Shown here piece after piece: positions 47,420 through 56,305 of a stretch of DNA of 64,000 nt. The translations under genes were made by a program, and so were the position numbers. How positions within the stretch are numbered: position 1 is the first letter of the stretch; the number at the start of each line of letters is the position of its first letter. Source of the DNA: AWTP1-13 sp963797005 (GTDB lineage: Bacteria; Pseudomonadota; Alphaproteobacteria; Rhizobiales; Hyphomicrobiaceae); NCBI GenBank assembly GCA_963797005.1, contig CAWCOF010000003.1, positions 62,001 through 126,000 on the forward strand, given 5' to 3'. A model generated the notes under the pieces. The model was not told the DNA's origin. It saw only the letters and a program-made list of their open reading frames with translations, and ran no database searches.

Positions 47420-48346
47420 TCACGTGCGCGTGCTGCCGAGCGCGATGCCGCCGAGGATGAGAGCGGTGGCAACGAGAAGGGACGGCTCGACCGGCTCGCC
47501 CAGCAACAAGGTGGCGCTGGCGAGGCCGACCAGCGGCGTGGCCAGGACCCCGAGCGCGGTGGTGATGGCGGGCAGGCTGCGGTTGACCATGGACATGGCC
47601 CAGTAGGCGAGCGCGGTGCCGACCACGCCGGCATAGAGCAGGAGGAGCAGCAGTCGCGGCGTCCACTCGGGCCGCGGTGCGCCCTCAAGGAAGAGGCCCA
47701 TGATCGACAAGATCACGGCGGCGATCAGCACCTGCCAGAACAGCAGCTGGAACGGGCTCGCCAGCCACCTGTGCGATCTGACGTAGACGATGCTCGTTGC
47801 CCAGCACGCGGCGCCCAGCAGCACGCAGCCGCAGCCCAACAGCGTATTGGCATCGGTCCAGTCGAACACCTGGGGACTGAAGATCACGGCCAATCCGCCA
47901 AGCCCCATGGCGATGCCGAACACGCGCCACTTGGTGATGGCCTCGCCGAGGAAGGCGCGCGCGCCGATGGCGACCCACAGCGGCGTGGTGTAGCCCAGCA
48001 CGATCGCCTTGCCGGCAGGCACGTATTGCAGCCCGGCCGCCACCAAAGCCGCGAACGCCACCATGTGCAGAAGCGCGATCGAGAGCACGACGGGCAGGTC
48101 GCCGCGCCGCGGTACGATGAAGTTGCCCTGGTAAAGCAGGATGGGAAGCACGGTGACGGCGGCGATCCAGGAGCGGATGGCGGTCATCGTCAGCGGCGGG
48201 ATGTGCTGGACGATCAGCTTCATCACCGGCCAGGTCGTGCCCCAGGCCAGCACGACGACGGCGAACAGTGCCGCCGCGGCGGCTGGCGAAAGCTCCGCGT
48301 TCCGTGCGAGCGGTGGGGCGTTCGTTTCGAGGGCTGGGTCGGACAT
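47420..48346 (-). CDS. EamA/DMT-superfamily transporter
   Basis: A 308-residue protein with a short polar N-terminus and ten helices in two EamA repeats: AALFAVVVLAWGTTWPVMKL to LGGLAVIFSP, and LLGCGCVLLGAACWATSIVY to LVATALILGGIALG. The motif PAGKAIVLGYTTPLWVAIGA is characteristic. Export of amino acids or other metabolites is the family role; the substrate is unknown. Its start lies 12 bp downstream of the stop of the NupC-type gene, so the two may form an operon. Confidence 0.88.
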   Translation of the reverse strand: MSDPALETNAPPLARNAELSPAAAAALFAVVVLAWGTTWPVMKLIVQHIPPLTMTAIRSWIAAVTVLPILLYQGNFIVPRRGDLPVVLSIALLHMVAFAALVAAGLQYVPAGKAIVLGYTTPLWVAIGARAFLGEAITKWRVFGIAMGLGGLAVIFSPQVFDWTDANTLLGCGCVLLGAACWATSIVYVRSHRWLASPFQLLFWQVLIAAVILSIMGLFLEGAPRPEWTPRLLLLLLYAGVVGTALAYWAMSMVNRSLPAITTALGVLATPLVGLASATLLLGEPVEPSLLVATALILGGIALGSTRT

Positions 48347-48358
48347 GATGGAGCCGCG

Positions 48359-49633
48359 TCAACCTGGTGTCATGACGCCGACGACCGCGGCGGTCATCAG
48401 GGCTGCGAGCGTGCCCGAGACGATGGTCCGGGCGCCCAGGCTCACGATCTCCGCACGCCGCTCCGGCACCATGGCCACCATGCCGCCGATCAGGATGCCG
48501 AGGCTGCCGAGGTTGGCAAAGCCGCACAGCGCATAGGTCAGGATCAGCCGCGTGCGCTCGGAGAGCGCGCCGGCCGGGATCTGCCCGAGCTGCAGGTAGG
48601 CGATCAGCTCGTTGAGTACGGTCTTGACCCCGAGCAGCGTGCCGGCTTTTGCGCACTCCGCCCAGGGCACGCCGATCAGCCAGGCCAGCGGCGCAAACAT
48701 GAAGCCCAGCGCCTGCTCGATGGTCAGCGCCACGCCGAAGGGCCGGGTTGCGACCCCGACCAGCTGATTGGCGAGCGCCACCAGCGACACGATCACGATC
48801 AGCATGGCCGTCACGTTGACGAGGAGCGCGATGCCCTCGCGGGTCCCTTGGGCGATCGCATCCATGCTGGAATGCGCCGCATCGACAACGACGCTACCTT
48901 CATGATTGCTGGTCTCCTCGGCTGCCGCGGTTTCGGGCACCATCAGCTCCGACAGCATCAAAGCCGCGGGCACGCTGATGACGGAGGCCACGATCAGGTG
49001 CCCCGCCGCGCCGGGCAAGGTCGGGCCCAGGATGGTCGCGTAGAGCGCCAGCACCGTGCCGGCCACCGTCGCCATGCCGACCGTCATGGTGGCGAAAAGC
49101 CCCGCCCGGCTCATGGTCGCCAGATAGGGCCGGATCAGCAGCGGCGCCTCCACCATGCCGACGAAGATGTTGGCTGCCGACGACGTGCCCACCGGCCCCG
49201 TAATACCAAACGAGCGCTGCAGCACCCAGCCCACGCCCCGCACGACCACCTGCAGCACGCCCCAGTGGTAGAGCAGGCGAGACAGTGCGCTGATCACCAG
49301 GATCAAGGGCAGCGCCTGGAAGGCCAGGATGAAGCTGGTCTGTGGCCGCACGGTCTCGAAGGGCGCCGGCCCGCCGGCCAGGTAGCCGAACACCAGCCGC
49401 ATGCCGGCGTTGGTGGCGGCCTGCAGCGCGGCGACGAGGCCCGCCGCCCAGTCGAAGGCGGCGCGTGAGGCGGGAATGGCCAGCATCACGCCGGCAATGG
49501 CGAACTGCAGCACGAGCCCGGCAACGATGACACGGGCGAGATGCGTGGGTGCCGTGACGCGCCGCTCGGACAGGACCCAGGCGATAAAGGGAAGGACAAT
49601 GACGCCGATGAGGCTCTGCGCCTGCAGTGACAT
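48359..49633 (-). CDS. NupC-type concentrative nucleoside transporter
   Basis: A 424-residue CNT-family transporter importing nucleosides with protons. Landmarks are RPQTSFILAFQALPLILVIS, GTSSAANIFVGMVEAPLLIR, the PYLATMSRAGLFATMTVGMA segment, EGIALLVNVTAMLIVIVSLV and LTYALCGFANLGSLGILIGG. I place the start at ATG 49631-49633 (MSLQAQSLIGV) because this gives the normal family length. The reading frame continues upstream without a stop through a palindromic repeat into another membrane-protein gene, so the annotated start is a choice and a fused 752-residue product is possible. Confidence 0.85.
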   Translation of the reverse strand: MSLQAQSLIGVIVLPFIAWVLSERRVTAPTHLARVIVAGLVLQFAIAGVMLAIPASRAAFDWAAGLVAALQAATNAGMRLVFGYLAGGPAPFETVRPQTSFILAFQALPLILVISALSRLLYHWGVLQVVVRGVGWVLQRSFGITGPVGTSSAANIFVGMVEAPLLIRPYLATMSRAGLFATMTVGMATVAGTVLALYATILGPTLPGAAGHLIVASVISVPAALMLSELMVPETAAAEETSNHEGSVVVDAAHSSMDAIAQGTREGIALLVNVTAMLIVIVSLVALANQLVGVATRPFGVALTIEQALGFMFAPLAWLIGVPWAECAKAGTLLGVKTVLNELIAYLQLGQIPAGALSERTRLILTYALCGFANLGSLGILIGGMVAMVPERRAEIVSLGARTIVSGTLAALMTAAVVGVMTPG

Positions 49634-49717
49634 GTGCCAGCCCCCCGAGGTTCCCTCGGCTCGACTCTCAATTGGAACCTTGTAGGCGAGGTCGCGCGTC
49701 GCCAGCAATGCCGGGAT

Positions 49718-49849
49718 TCCCTCTCCCTGTCGCGCACCTTCAGCGCGAACGGGGAGAGGGTTCAGCCCCGACCCTCTCCCCACGGCTCTCGGGGGCACGA
49801 TGGTTGGCACGGCGTCGGTTGGATCGCCGAGAGCCGCGGGGAGAGGGAG
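49718..49849. repeat. family A palindromic repeat, inside an open reading frame
   Basis: CCCTCTCCCTGTCGCGCACC to GAACGGGGAGAGGG, a short TTCAGCC link, then GACCCTCTCCCCACGGCTCT to GAGAGCCGCGGGGAGAGGG. On the minus strand it is translated without a stop as about 44 residues (LPLPAALGDPTDAVP and onward), joining the upstream membrane protein to NupC. The other copies in the window lie outside genes. Confidence 0.8.
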
Positions 49850-50617
49850 CCTGCGCGTTCCTGCGAGCAGCGGGTGGCCGACATAGCGGTCGAGCTCGCC
49901 GCGCCACCACAGGCGCAGCGGCTCGATGAAGCTCACTTCCCGTTCGGTGCCATCCGGCTTGCGATAGCGGGGGTCGTATTTCCACAGCCGCCAGGCGCAC
50001 AGGTAGCGGATGCGCGCGAGGCGGGTCGCGCCCACGATTTGCCGGAACGGGGGCAGGTGTCTCAGCCGCGCGACGGTGGCTCGATGCATGGGCCCGAAGA
50101 CCCGCCAGTACCAGCGGCCGAACAGGACGTCGGCGGTGCGCACCCAGACCCTGCGCACCACGGGCACCAGAAACGCGATCGGGAAAACGATGAGCAGGAA
50201 GTGCAGGTAGAGCTGGCTGGCGATGAGGGTTGCGACGATGAGAAGCTTCCACGCCAGGTGCAGCTGCTGCCACCGCCTCCGCGTCAAGGTGACGACCGCG
50301 CGGAGCTTCTGCCGCCAGCCGTAGGCCCGCTTGACCCTCGCGTCGCTCAGAATGACGCTGCCGGCGTAGCCGAGCCCGATCCCCGCGACGGCCCCGTAGA
50401 GCCGCGCCAGCCGGCGCCAGCCGACGCCGCGTGCGAGCAGGCCGATGACGCCGGCAAGGAGGCGAACCACGGCGTTGACCGCGAACGCCAGGGCATTCCA
50501 GAGCAAGCGCGCGCCGGCGGCAATGGCATCGACGTCGGTGAAATAGCCCACGACGACGAAGATGCCGATGGCGAGCACCGCAAAGGTGACATACCAGCCG
50601 ATGCCGTTCCGTCTCAC
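49850..50617 (-). CDS. membrane protein of unknown function, 3' end fused by a repeat
   Basis: About 256 codons read from a probable GTG start at 50617 (no ATG is suitable). Hydrophobic helices are GWYVTFAVLAIGIFVVVGYF, LAFAVNAVVRLLAGVIGLLA and LLIVATLIASQLYLHFLLIV; the remainder is Arg/Trp-rich (RIRYLCAWRLWKYDPRYRKP). No family is recognised. The frame has no stop of its own: it continues through the family A repeat into the NupC gene. Either the native 3' end was displaced by the repeat, or the two are truly one polypeptide. Confidence 0.5.
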
Positions 50618-50789
50618 GCTCTATGAAGCTCCGCGGCCATGTGCTGGCGGCTCTGGGCATGCATGCCCAGGCCGGCGGCCATGGACAAGGCTGCAAGCAT
50701 CGATCATGCACAACGATGTTGTCGAAAGCGCGGGGCCGCGCCCATTGACGCGTCAGTTGTGGCGGCCGCGCGGCTTCAGCGGGGCCCGC

Positions 50790-51536
50790 TCAAAGCGCCT
50801 TGCCGCCCAACGCGCCGTAGATCACCCCGAGCACCAGGGCCGTCGCCACGACGAGGCACGCGAACGCGCGCAGCATCGCTCGCCCGACGATCATCGCCTC
50901 GGGCGCGTCGAGATAGGCTTCTGCCGGCTTGCGGCCGGTGATCATTGCGGTGATGAGCGGCTCCTTCGCGGCGAGCCCGTAGAGCACGTTGGCCAGGACG
51001 TGGATGGACACCAGCACGAACACCCACCAGTAGAAGAACGAGGTGTGCCAGGTGGTGACGGCCTTCTGCGTCTCCTCGGAGACCAGGCGATAGAGGGGGC
51101 CGGCGGTCAGGTCGTTGTGCTCGACGGCGAGGAGACCGGAGACGGCCTGCACGGTCACAGCCGCGAGCAGCGCCAGGATCATGTAGGACCCGAGCGGGTT
51201 GTGCGAGAGGTAGAGCGGCGTGCGCCCGCGCAGGATCTGGAACGCATAGGCGATGGCCGTCCACGGCCACCACAGCCAGGCGTAAAACCGCGAGGTCGAC
51301 GATCCGACGAACCCCCACAGCACGCGCCATACCACCAGCACCAGGATGGCATGGCCGTTCCAGCGATGGATTTTGAGCGTCAGGTCGCCCAGCGCCTCGC
51401 CGTAGCGCCAGCTCGCCCAGGCGAGCAGCACGAGCGCCGCCAGCAGCCAATGAAAAAGGCGCGTGGGAAGGTCCCACGCGCGCACCTTGCCTTTGGTCTT
51501 GCCCGTTGCGTGCGCGTCCGACATGCGCTCGATCAT
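50790..51536 (-). CDS. cytochrome b561-family membrane protein
   Basis: A 248-residue four-helix di-haem cytochrome b: VRAWDLPTRLFHWLLAALVL (His in FHW), KIHRWNGHAILVLVVWRVLW (His pair), YMILALLAAVTVQAVSGLLA, and TTWHTSFFYWWVFVLVSIHV (two His). These match Ni/Fe-hydrogenase b-type and cytochrome b561 proteins that pass electrons to or from the quinone pool. Start is ATG 51536 or 51524. It lies 28 bp after the cytochrome c' gene, an arrangement that suggests electron exchange between the two. Confidence 0.87.
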   Translation of the reverse strand: MIERMSDAHATGKTKGKVRAWDLPTRLFHWLLAALVLLAWASWRYGEALGDLTLKIHRWNGHAILVLVVWRVLWGFVGSSTSRFYAWLWWPWTAIAYAFQILRGRTPLYLSHNPLGSYMILALLAAVTVQAVSGLLAVEHNDLTAGPLYRLVSEETQKAVTTWHTSFFYWWVFVLVSIHVLANVLYGLAAKEPLITAMITGRKPAEAYLDAPEAMIVGRAMLRAFACLVVATALVLGVIYGALGGKAL

Positions 51537-51564
51537 GCCAAACAATGCTGCCGGCGACGACCCG

Positions 51565-52002
51565 TCACTGCTTGGGCTTGCGATACTGCTTGTGGCAGCC
51601 GCCGCAGTTCGACACCACCTTGGGCCATTCGGCCTTGAAGCTGATCTGGTCCTTGATGGCGGCTTGGGCAGTCTTGGCGGCGGCGCCGAGCTTGTCGAAG
51701 CGGGCGAAGAGGTCGTCCTTCTTCTCGAAGGCCACGGGCAGCGCGTCCGTGTCGCCGGTCTGGGTGTCGTCGCTGAACAAGCCCCGGGCCTTCGCCGCGG
51801 TGTTCTCGATGGTTTTGAGTGATGCCTGTACCTTGGCGAGATCGAAAGGCGCATCGCCCTTGTTCATGGCGCCTGGTCCTTTGGCCGCTCCGCCGAGGGC
51901 CTTCATGCCCTCCTTGCGCGCCGTGATACCTTCAGCGTTCTGGGCCAAGACGGCCGTTGCGCCGATCGCGAGAGTGCCGAGAACGGCCATGACGCGCAGC
52001 AT
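51565..52002 (-). CDS. cytochrome c', class II c-type cytochrome
   Basis: A 145-residue periplasmic cytochrome. Signal peptide MLRVMAVLGTLAIGATAVLA, then a four-helix bundle (ITARKEGMKALGGAAKGPGA, LKTIENTAAKARGLF, FEKKDDLFARFDKLGAAAKT) and the C-terminal haem site NCGGCHKQYRKPKQ. Class II cytochromes c' bind NO or act in electron transfer. AGGAGG precedes ATG 52002 at ideal spacing. The gene is followed by the cytochrome b561 gene and is divergent from the ECF sigma operon. Confidence 0.92.
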   Translation of the reverse strand: MLRVMAVLGTLAIGATAVLAQNAEGITARKEGMKALGGAAKGPGAMNKGDAPFDLAKVQASLKTIENTAAKARGLFSDDTQTGDTDALPVAFEKKDDLFARFDKLGAAAKTAQAAIKDQISFKAEWPKVVSNCGGCHKQYRKPKQ

Positions 52003-52249
52003 GAGTTTCCTCCTGGAATAGTCTGGAAATGAAGGCTCGACTGGGCCAAGCCTGCGATCCCCGCGGACGCGCACTCGGCTTTCGCACCGGCCGGACACTA
52101 GCGAGCCGCCGCATCACGCGGCATGCACATCTTTTTGATGGCCAACGGTGCTAGGATGCGCAGGCGAGACGGGAATAAACGGGCCGCCGCCAGCGTCTGC
52201 GGGGCGCTGGGTGTTTTCCGAGCAAGGTGAGTAGGGAAGGGGAACGCGC

Positions 52250-52768
52250 GTGGGCTCTCGCCGCGACGCCGTGGCTGCCGAGATCCCGAGGTTGCGCCGC
52301 TACGCACGCGCGCTCAGCGGCGACGACGGCGAGGCCGACGATCTCATTCAGGATACGCTGGAACGCGCGCTGGCCCGTCTGCATCAGTGGCGGGAGGGTG
52401 AGAACCCGCGCAAGTGGCTGTTCTCCATCCTGCACAACCTTTACGTGGACGGCTTGCGGCGCAAATCGCGGCGTCCCCCTCATGTCGGCCTGGAAAGTCT
52501 TGGCATGGAGCAGTCGGAGCCGGCGGCGGACGGGGCCAGTGGGCGCGACCTTGATCGCGCGCTGCAGCTTCTGAGCGCAGAGCAGCGCGAGGTGGTCTTG
52601 CTGGTGGGGCTGGAGGGACTGAGCTACGCGGAGGCGGCGGACGTGCTCGACATTCCGGTCGGTACGGTGATGTCGCGCCTGGCCCGGGGCCGCGACCGGC
52701 TGCGCACGCTGATGGACTACGGCGGCGGCAACCGCAATGGCCGCGCACCCCTGCGGAGGGTGAAATGA
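52250..52768 (+). CDS. ECF-type RNA polymerase sigma factor
   Basis: A 172-residue sigma factor with region 2 (ALSGDDGEADDLIQDTLERA, NPRKWLFSILHNLYVDGLRR) and region 4 (LSAEQREVVLLVGLEGLSYA, DVLDIPVGTVMSRLARGRDR). The start is GTG 52250 with AGGGAAGGGGA upstream. The next gene, its anti-sigma factor, overlaps by four bases. The pair is divergent from the cytochrome c'/b561 genes, which are reasonable targets. The activating signal is unknown. Confidence 0.93.
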   Translation: MGSRRDAVAAEIPRLRRYARALSGDDGEADDLIQDTLERALARLHQWREGENPRKWLFSILHNLYVDGLRRKSRRPPHVGLESLGMEQSEPAADGASGRDLDRALQLLSAEQREVVLLVGLEGLSYAEAADVLDIPVGTVMSRLARGRDRLRTLMDYGGGNRNGRAPLRRVK

Positions 52769-53598
52769 TGCCGCGACGAATCAGCGAGGCCGAGCTGCAC
52801 GCCCTGGTTGACGGCGAGTTGACGCCAGGGGAGCGCGCCGAGATCGAGGGGCTCCTGCAAGGATCGCCAGCCGAACTGGCGCTGGCCCGCGATTTTGCCG
52901 ATCTCAACGAGGCCCTGCGCGCCAGGTATTCCAAGGAGATCGATGCGCCTCTGCCGGAAGCCGCGTTGCGGCTGCTGGCTCGGGTTCCGCGACGGCGGTC
53001 GATGTTCGCTGCCCGCTCCCAGGCATTGGCCGCCGCGCTGATCATCGCCGTCGTCGCCGGGGCGGCGGGGTATGTGGCGCGGGACATGATGGGCGATCGT
53101 CAGCAGGAGCCGGCCTTCGTCACCAGCGCGATCGGTGCACACCGCGTCTATGTGCCGGAGGTTCGTCATGCTGTCGAGGTGAAGGCCGCCGAGGACCACC
53201 TCGTGCGTTGGCTCACGCGCCGGGTCGGCGCGCAGTTCGTTGCACCTTCCCTGGTCGAGCATGGCTGGAAGCTGATGGGCGGCCGGCTGGTGCCCGACGG
53301 CGGGCGGCCGGCGGCGCAGTTCATGTACGAGGACGCCGGCGGGCGACGCCTCACGCTCTACATCCGCAAGGAGACGACGCTTGCCAATACGGCCTTCCAG
53401 TTCGCCGAGCAGGAGGGCTTCGAGGCCTTCTATTGGATCGATCACCCGCTGGCCTACGCGCTTGCCGGCAAGCTGAAGCGCGAGGAGCTGATGGCGCTCG
53501 CCAACCTGGTCTACGCCCAGCTCGAGGCCCTGGCCCCCTCTCGCAGCCAATCGATGCCGCCGACCATGCCGTCCGCGCCACCCAAACCTGGGCGATGA
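52765..53598 (+). CDS. transmembrane anti-sigma factor
   Basis: A 277-residue anti-sigma factor. The N-terminal domain (ISEAELHALVDGELTPGERA, then ALARDFADLNEALRARYSK) binds the sigma factor and lacks the zinc HxxxCxxC motif. A single helix (ALAAALIIAVVAGAAGYVAR) crosses the membrane, followed by a periplasmic domain of about 160 residues (APSLVEHGWKLMGGRLVPD, QFMYEDAGGRRLTLYIRKET). The ATG overlaps the sigma stop (ATGA). It converges with the Kef-type antiporter gene 15 bp away. Confidence 0.88.
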   Translation: MMPRRISEAELHALVDGELTPGERAEIEGLLQGSPAELALARDFADLNEALRARYSKEIDAPLPEAALRLLARVPRRRSMFAARSQALAAALIIAVVAGAAGYVARDMMGDRQQEPAFVTSAIGAHRVYVPEVRHAVEVKAAEDHLVRWLTRRVGAQFVAPSLVEHGWKLMGGRLVPDGGRPAAQFMYEDAGGRRLTLYIRKETTLANTAFQFAEQEGFEAFYWIDHPLAYALAGKLKREELMALANLVYAQLEALAPSRSQSMPPTMPSAPPKPGR

Positions 53599-53613
53599 TC
53601 CCCTCGCAGACCT

Positions 53614-55461
53614 CTACACCGCCTGCTTTTCCTTGCCCGACTTGTCAGCCTTGTCCTTGCCGGATTTGTCCTTGTTCGCCTTGGCCTGCGCGGCGGCGTC
53701 CTGGGCGAACAGCTCCTCCAGCTCCTGGGCGTGAGTCTGCGCGCTCTTCTGCATCTTCTCCTCGTTGGTGTAGTGCTTGTAGTCCTCGTAGAGACGGTGG
53801 CGGTCCTGGTCGCGGAACGTGTCGACGGCGAAGCGCACATCGCGCTCGGTCACGCCGAGGCCGCGCAGCACCTCGCGCGTCAGGTCGAGGGAGGACAGGA
53901 ATGTCTCGCGGCGGATCACCTCGACGCCGAGGTCCATGAGCTGATGCGTATGGCGCCTGTGCCGGGAGCGCGCGAAGATCGGCACGTGCGGGTATCGCTG
54001 CCGGACCATGCGCGCCGTCCTGAGCGAGGCCTCGACGTTGTCGATCGCCAGCACGAAGGCGCGCGCCTTGGCCGTCTGTGCCGCCTCCAGGATCTCCGGC
54101 CGGCTGGCGTCGCCATAGAAGATGCGGGCCCCGAACTTGCGTACGGCGTCGACCTGCTCGGGATCGGAATCGAGCGCCGTCAGCGGTATGCGCTTGGCGA
54201 GCAGGACGCGCGCCACGATCTGTCCGACGCGACCGAAGCCGGCGATGACCACGTGCCCGTCGTTCTCCGGCAGGCTGTCGAAGGCCCGCGACAGCACCGG
54301 CCTGGGTGCCACCATCTCTTCGATCGCCAGCAGGAGAGGCGTCGCCACCATCGATAGCGTCACCGCCACCGACAGAAGGTCGGCGGTTTCCCTTTCGAGC
54401 ACGCCGGCGGTCATGCCGGACCCGAACAGCACGAAGGCGAACTCGCCGCCCTGGGCGAGCGCTAGGCCCAGCCGCCGCGCCGGACCTGCATCGAGGCCGG
54501 CGCGGAGCCCGAGCGCGAACAGCACGACGCTCTTGATGAGCAGCAGGCCGGCGACGATCGCCAGCACCAGCTTCGGGCTGGTGGCGATCAGGCTGAGATC
54601 GAGCGACATGCCGATGGCGGTGAAGAAGAGGCCCAGCAGCAGCCCCTCGAACGGAGCAATGTCGGCCTCGAGCTCGTGGCGGTAGTCGGAATCGGCGAGC
54701 AGCACGCCGGCGATGAAGGCGCCCAGCGACGCGGAAAGCCCCGCCTTCTCCATCACCAGCGTGACGCCGACGACGGTCAGCAGGGCGCTCGCCGTCATCG
54801 CCTCCTTCACTCGCGTGCGCGCCACCAGCCGGTAGACCCCGTCGAGCACGAAACGCCCGACCACCACCACGGCGATGATGAGGCCGATGGCCTTGAGGGC
54901 TGAAAGGAGCTCCATCTGGCTTGCGGCGTCGCGCACCGAGACGGCAAAGAGCGGGGTGAGCGCGATCAGCGGGATCGCCGCCATGTCCTGAAACAGCAGC
55001 ACGGCGAAGGCCAGCCGGCCGTGACGCAGCGCCAGCTCGCCCTTCTCCTCCAGGATTTGGAGCGCGAAGGCCGTGGATGAGAGCGACAGCGCAAGTCCCG
55101 CGAACAGGGCCGCTGGCCACGCCAGCCCGTACACCACGGCGATCGCCGCCAGCACCACCGCGCTGATGGCGACCTGCGCGCCGCCGAGGCCGAAGATCGA
55201 CGTGCGCATGGCCCACAGGCGCTTGGGGCGAAGCTCGAGGCCGATCAGGAACAGCAGCAGCACGACGCCGAACTCGGCGAAGTGCAGGACCGAGCTGACC
55301 TCATAGACCGAATAGACGAAGCCCAGGCCGAAGGGCCCGATCAGCACGCCCACCAGCAGGTAGCCCAGCACGTTGCCGATGCGCAGCAGCTTGGCGAGCG
55401 GCGCTGCTACGACGGCGGCGGCGAGAAACAGCGCGACTTGTGTCAGCGTCACATCGAACAT
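53614..55461 (-). CDS. Kef-type K+/H+ antiporter (KefB/KefC-like)
   Basis: A 615-residue CPA2 antiporter. Residues about 1-380 form the Na/H exchanger domain (VLGYLLVGVLIGPFGLGFVY, LFLIGLELRPKRLW, LALSLSSTAFALQIL, GAFIAGVLLADSDYRHELEA, GGEFAFVLFGSGM). Residues about 400-515 form the TrkA-N NAD-binding domain (HVVIAGFGRVGQIVARVLLA, FYGDASRPEILEAA). The end is a lysine-rich charged tail (ANKDKSGKDKADKSGKEKQA). Such systems exchange potassium for protons, often under electrophile or glutathione control. No KefF/KefG partner is seen. Confidence 0.92.
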   Translation of the reverse strand: MFDVTLTQVALFLAAAVVAAPLAKLLRIGNVLGYLLVGVLIGPFGLGFVYSVYEVSSVLHFAEFGVVLLLFLIGLELRPKRLWAMRTSIFGLGGAQVAISAVVLAAIAVVYGLAWPAALFAGLALSLSSTAFALQILEEKGELALRHGRLAFAVLLFQDMAAIPLIALTPLFAVSVRDAASQMELLSALKAIGLIIAVVVVGRFVLDGVYRLVARTRVKEAMTASALLTVVGVTLVMEKAGLSASLGAFIAGVLLADSDYRHELEADIAPFEGLLLGLFFTAIGMSLDLSLIATSPKLVLAIVAGLLLIKSVVLFALGLRAGLDAGPARRLGLALAQGGEFAFVLFGSGMTAGVLERETADLLSVAVTLSMVATPLLLAIEEMVAPRPVLSRAFDSLPENDGHVVIAGFGRVGQIVARVLLAKRIPLTALDSDPEQVDAVRKFGARIFYGDASRPEILEAAQTAKARAFVLAIDNVEASLRTARMVRQRYPHVPIFARSRHRRHTHQLMDLGVEVIRRETFLSSLDLTREVLRGLGVTERDVRFAVDTFRDQDRHRLYEDYKHYTNEEKMQKSAQTHAQELEELFAQDAAAQAKANKDKSGKDKADKSGKEKQAV

Positions 55462-55658
55462 GGTTCATTCATCCCGGGACGGGCTGCCCTCCAAGCATCG
55501 CTTGATAGGAAGGATGGACGGGGCGGCGCAACCGCAAAAGGCGCACGCCTGTCGTCCAGACGGGCACGCGCGCAAATGACGGTGGAAAACGACGCACGCA
55601 CAAACGCGGAGGCAGATGGGTATCCGCCTCCGCGTGCTCGCGAAATCAGCAAGTCGGC

Positions 55659-56300
55659 TTATGAGGAATACTTGATCGAGCAGCCATAGGGTCGCGATGT
55701 CGTGATGGACACGGGCTTGCCCTGCGTAACCTCGCCCAGGGCTCTGTCGACGAAGTTCTTCGCCGTCTTCAGGTCGTCGCGGCGCGTGGTCGCCTTGTCG
55801 TCGATGCCGCCCATGTAGGCGAGCGTGCCGTCGCCCTTGATGACGTACATGTGCGGCGTGGTCTGGGCCCCGTAGGCATGGCCGACGTCACCCTTGGGGT
55901 CGAACAGCACCGCGGTCGGCGCCGCGCCGCGATCCTGCGTCAGCTTGTTGGCTTCATCTGCCGTCACGTAGCCTTGCGATCCCGGCTCGGACGAGATGAC
56001 CGACAGCCACACCACCCCTTGCGCCGTCCACTTCTTCTGCAGGGCCTGCATGTTGTTGCCGCCGTAGTGCTTGCGCACGTAGGGGCAGTCGTGGTTCGTC
56101 CACTCCAGCACCACGGTCTTTCCCTTGTAGTCGGCGAGCGACACGGACTTGCCGTGGCTGTCGGTGAGGCTGAACGCGGGCGCCGGCGCGCCGATCCGGG
56201 TTTGCGGGCCGGGCGAGGCAACGGCGATGCCGAAGGCGGCGATGGCCGCGGCGCCGGCAAGACCGCCGCCCAAGAGCGCACGTCGTCGAATCGGTCTCAT
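55659..56300 (-). CDS. exported redoxin/thioredoxin-fold protein (TlpA-like)
   Basis: A 213-residue protein with a twin-arginine-type signal (IRRRALLGGGLAGAAAIAAF). Fold: RIGAPAPAFSLTDSHGKSVS, VVLEWTNHDCPYVRKHYGGN and QTTPHMYVIKGDGTLAYMGG with the cis-Pro. The active site has a single Cys (NHDCPYVRKHY) instead of CxxC, typical of a peroxiredoxin-like or DipZ-type redoxin. It lies 5 bp after the dsbD gene on the same strand, so DsbD probably keeps it reduced. GGAGTGAATGAC precedes ATG 56300. Confidence 0.85.
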   Translation of the reverse strand: MRPIRRRALLGGGLAGAAAIAAFGIAVASPGPQTRIGAPAPAFSLTDSHGKSVSLADYKGKTVVLEWTNHDCPYVRKHYGGNNMQALQKKWTAQGVVWLSVISSEPGSQGYVTADEANKLTQDRGAAPTAVLFDPKGDVGHAYGAQTTPHMYVIKGDGTLAYMGGIDDKATTRRDDLKTAKNFVDRALGEVTQGKPVSITTSRPYGCSIKYSS

Positions 56301-56305
56301 GTCAT

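Noticed and set aside
48359..50617. A genuine two-domain NupC with an extra N-terminal domain.
   Set aside because: The junction is precisely a palindromic repeat and NupC alone from 49633 has the normal length, so I annotated two genes and kept the fusion as a finding.
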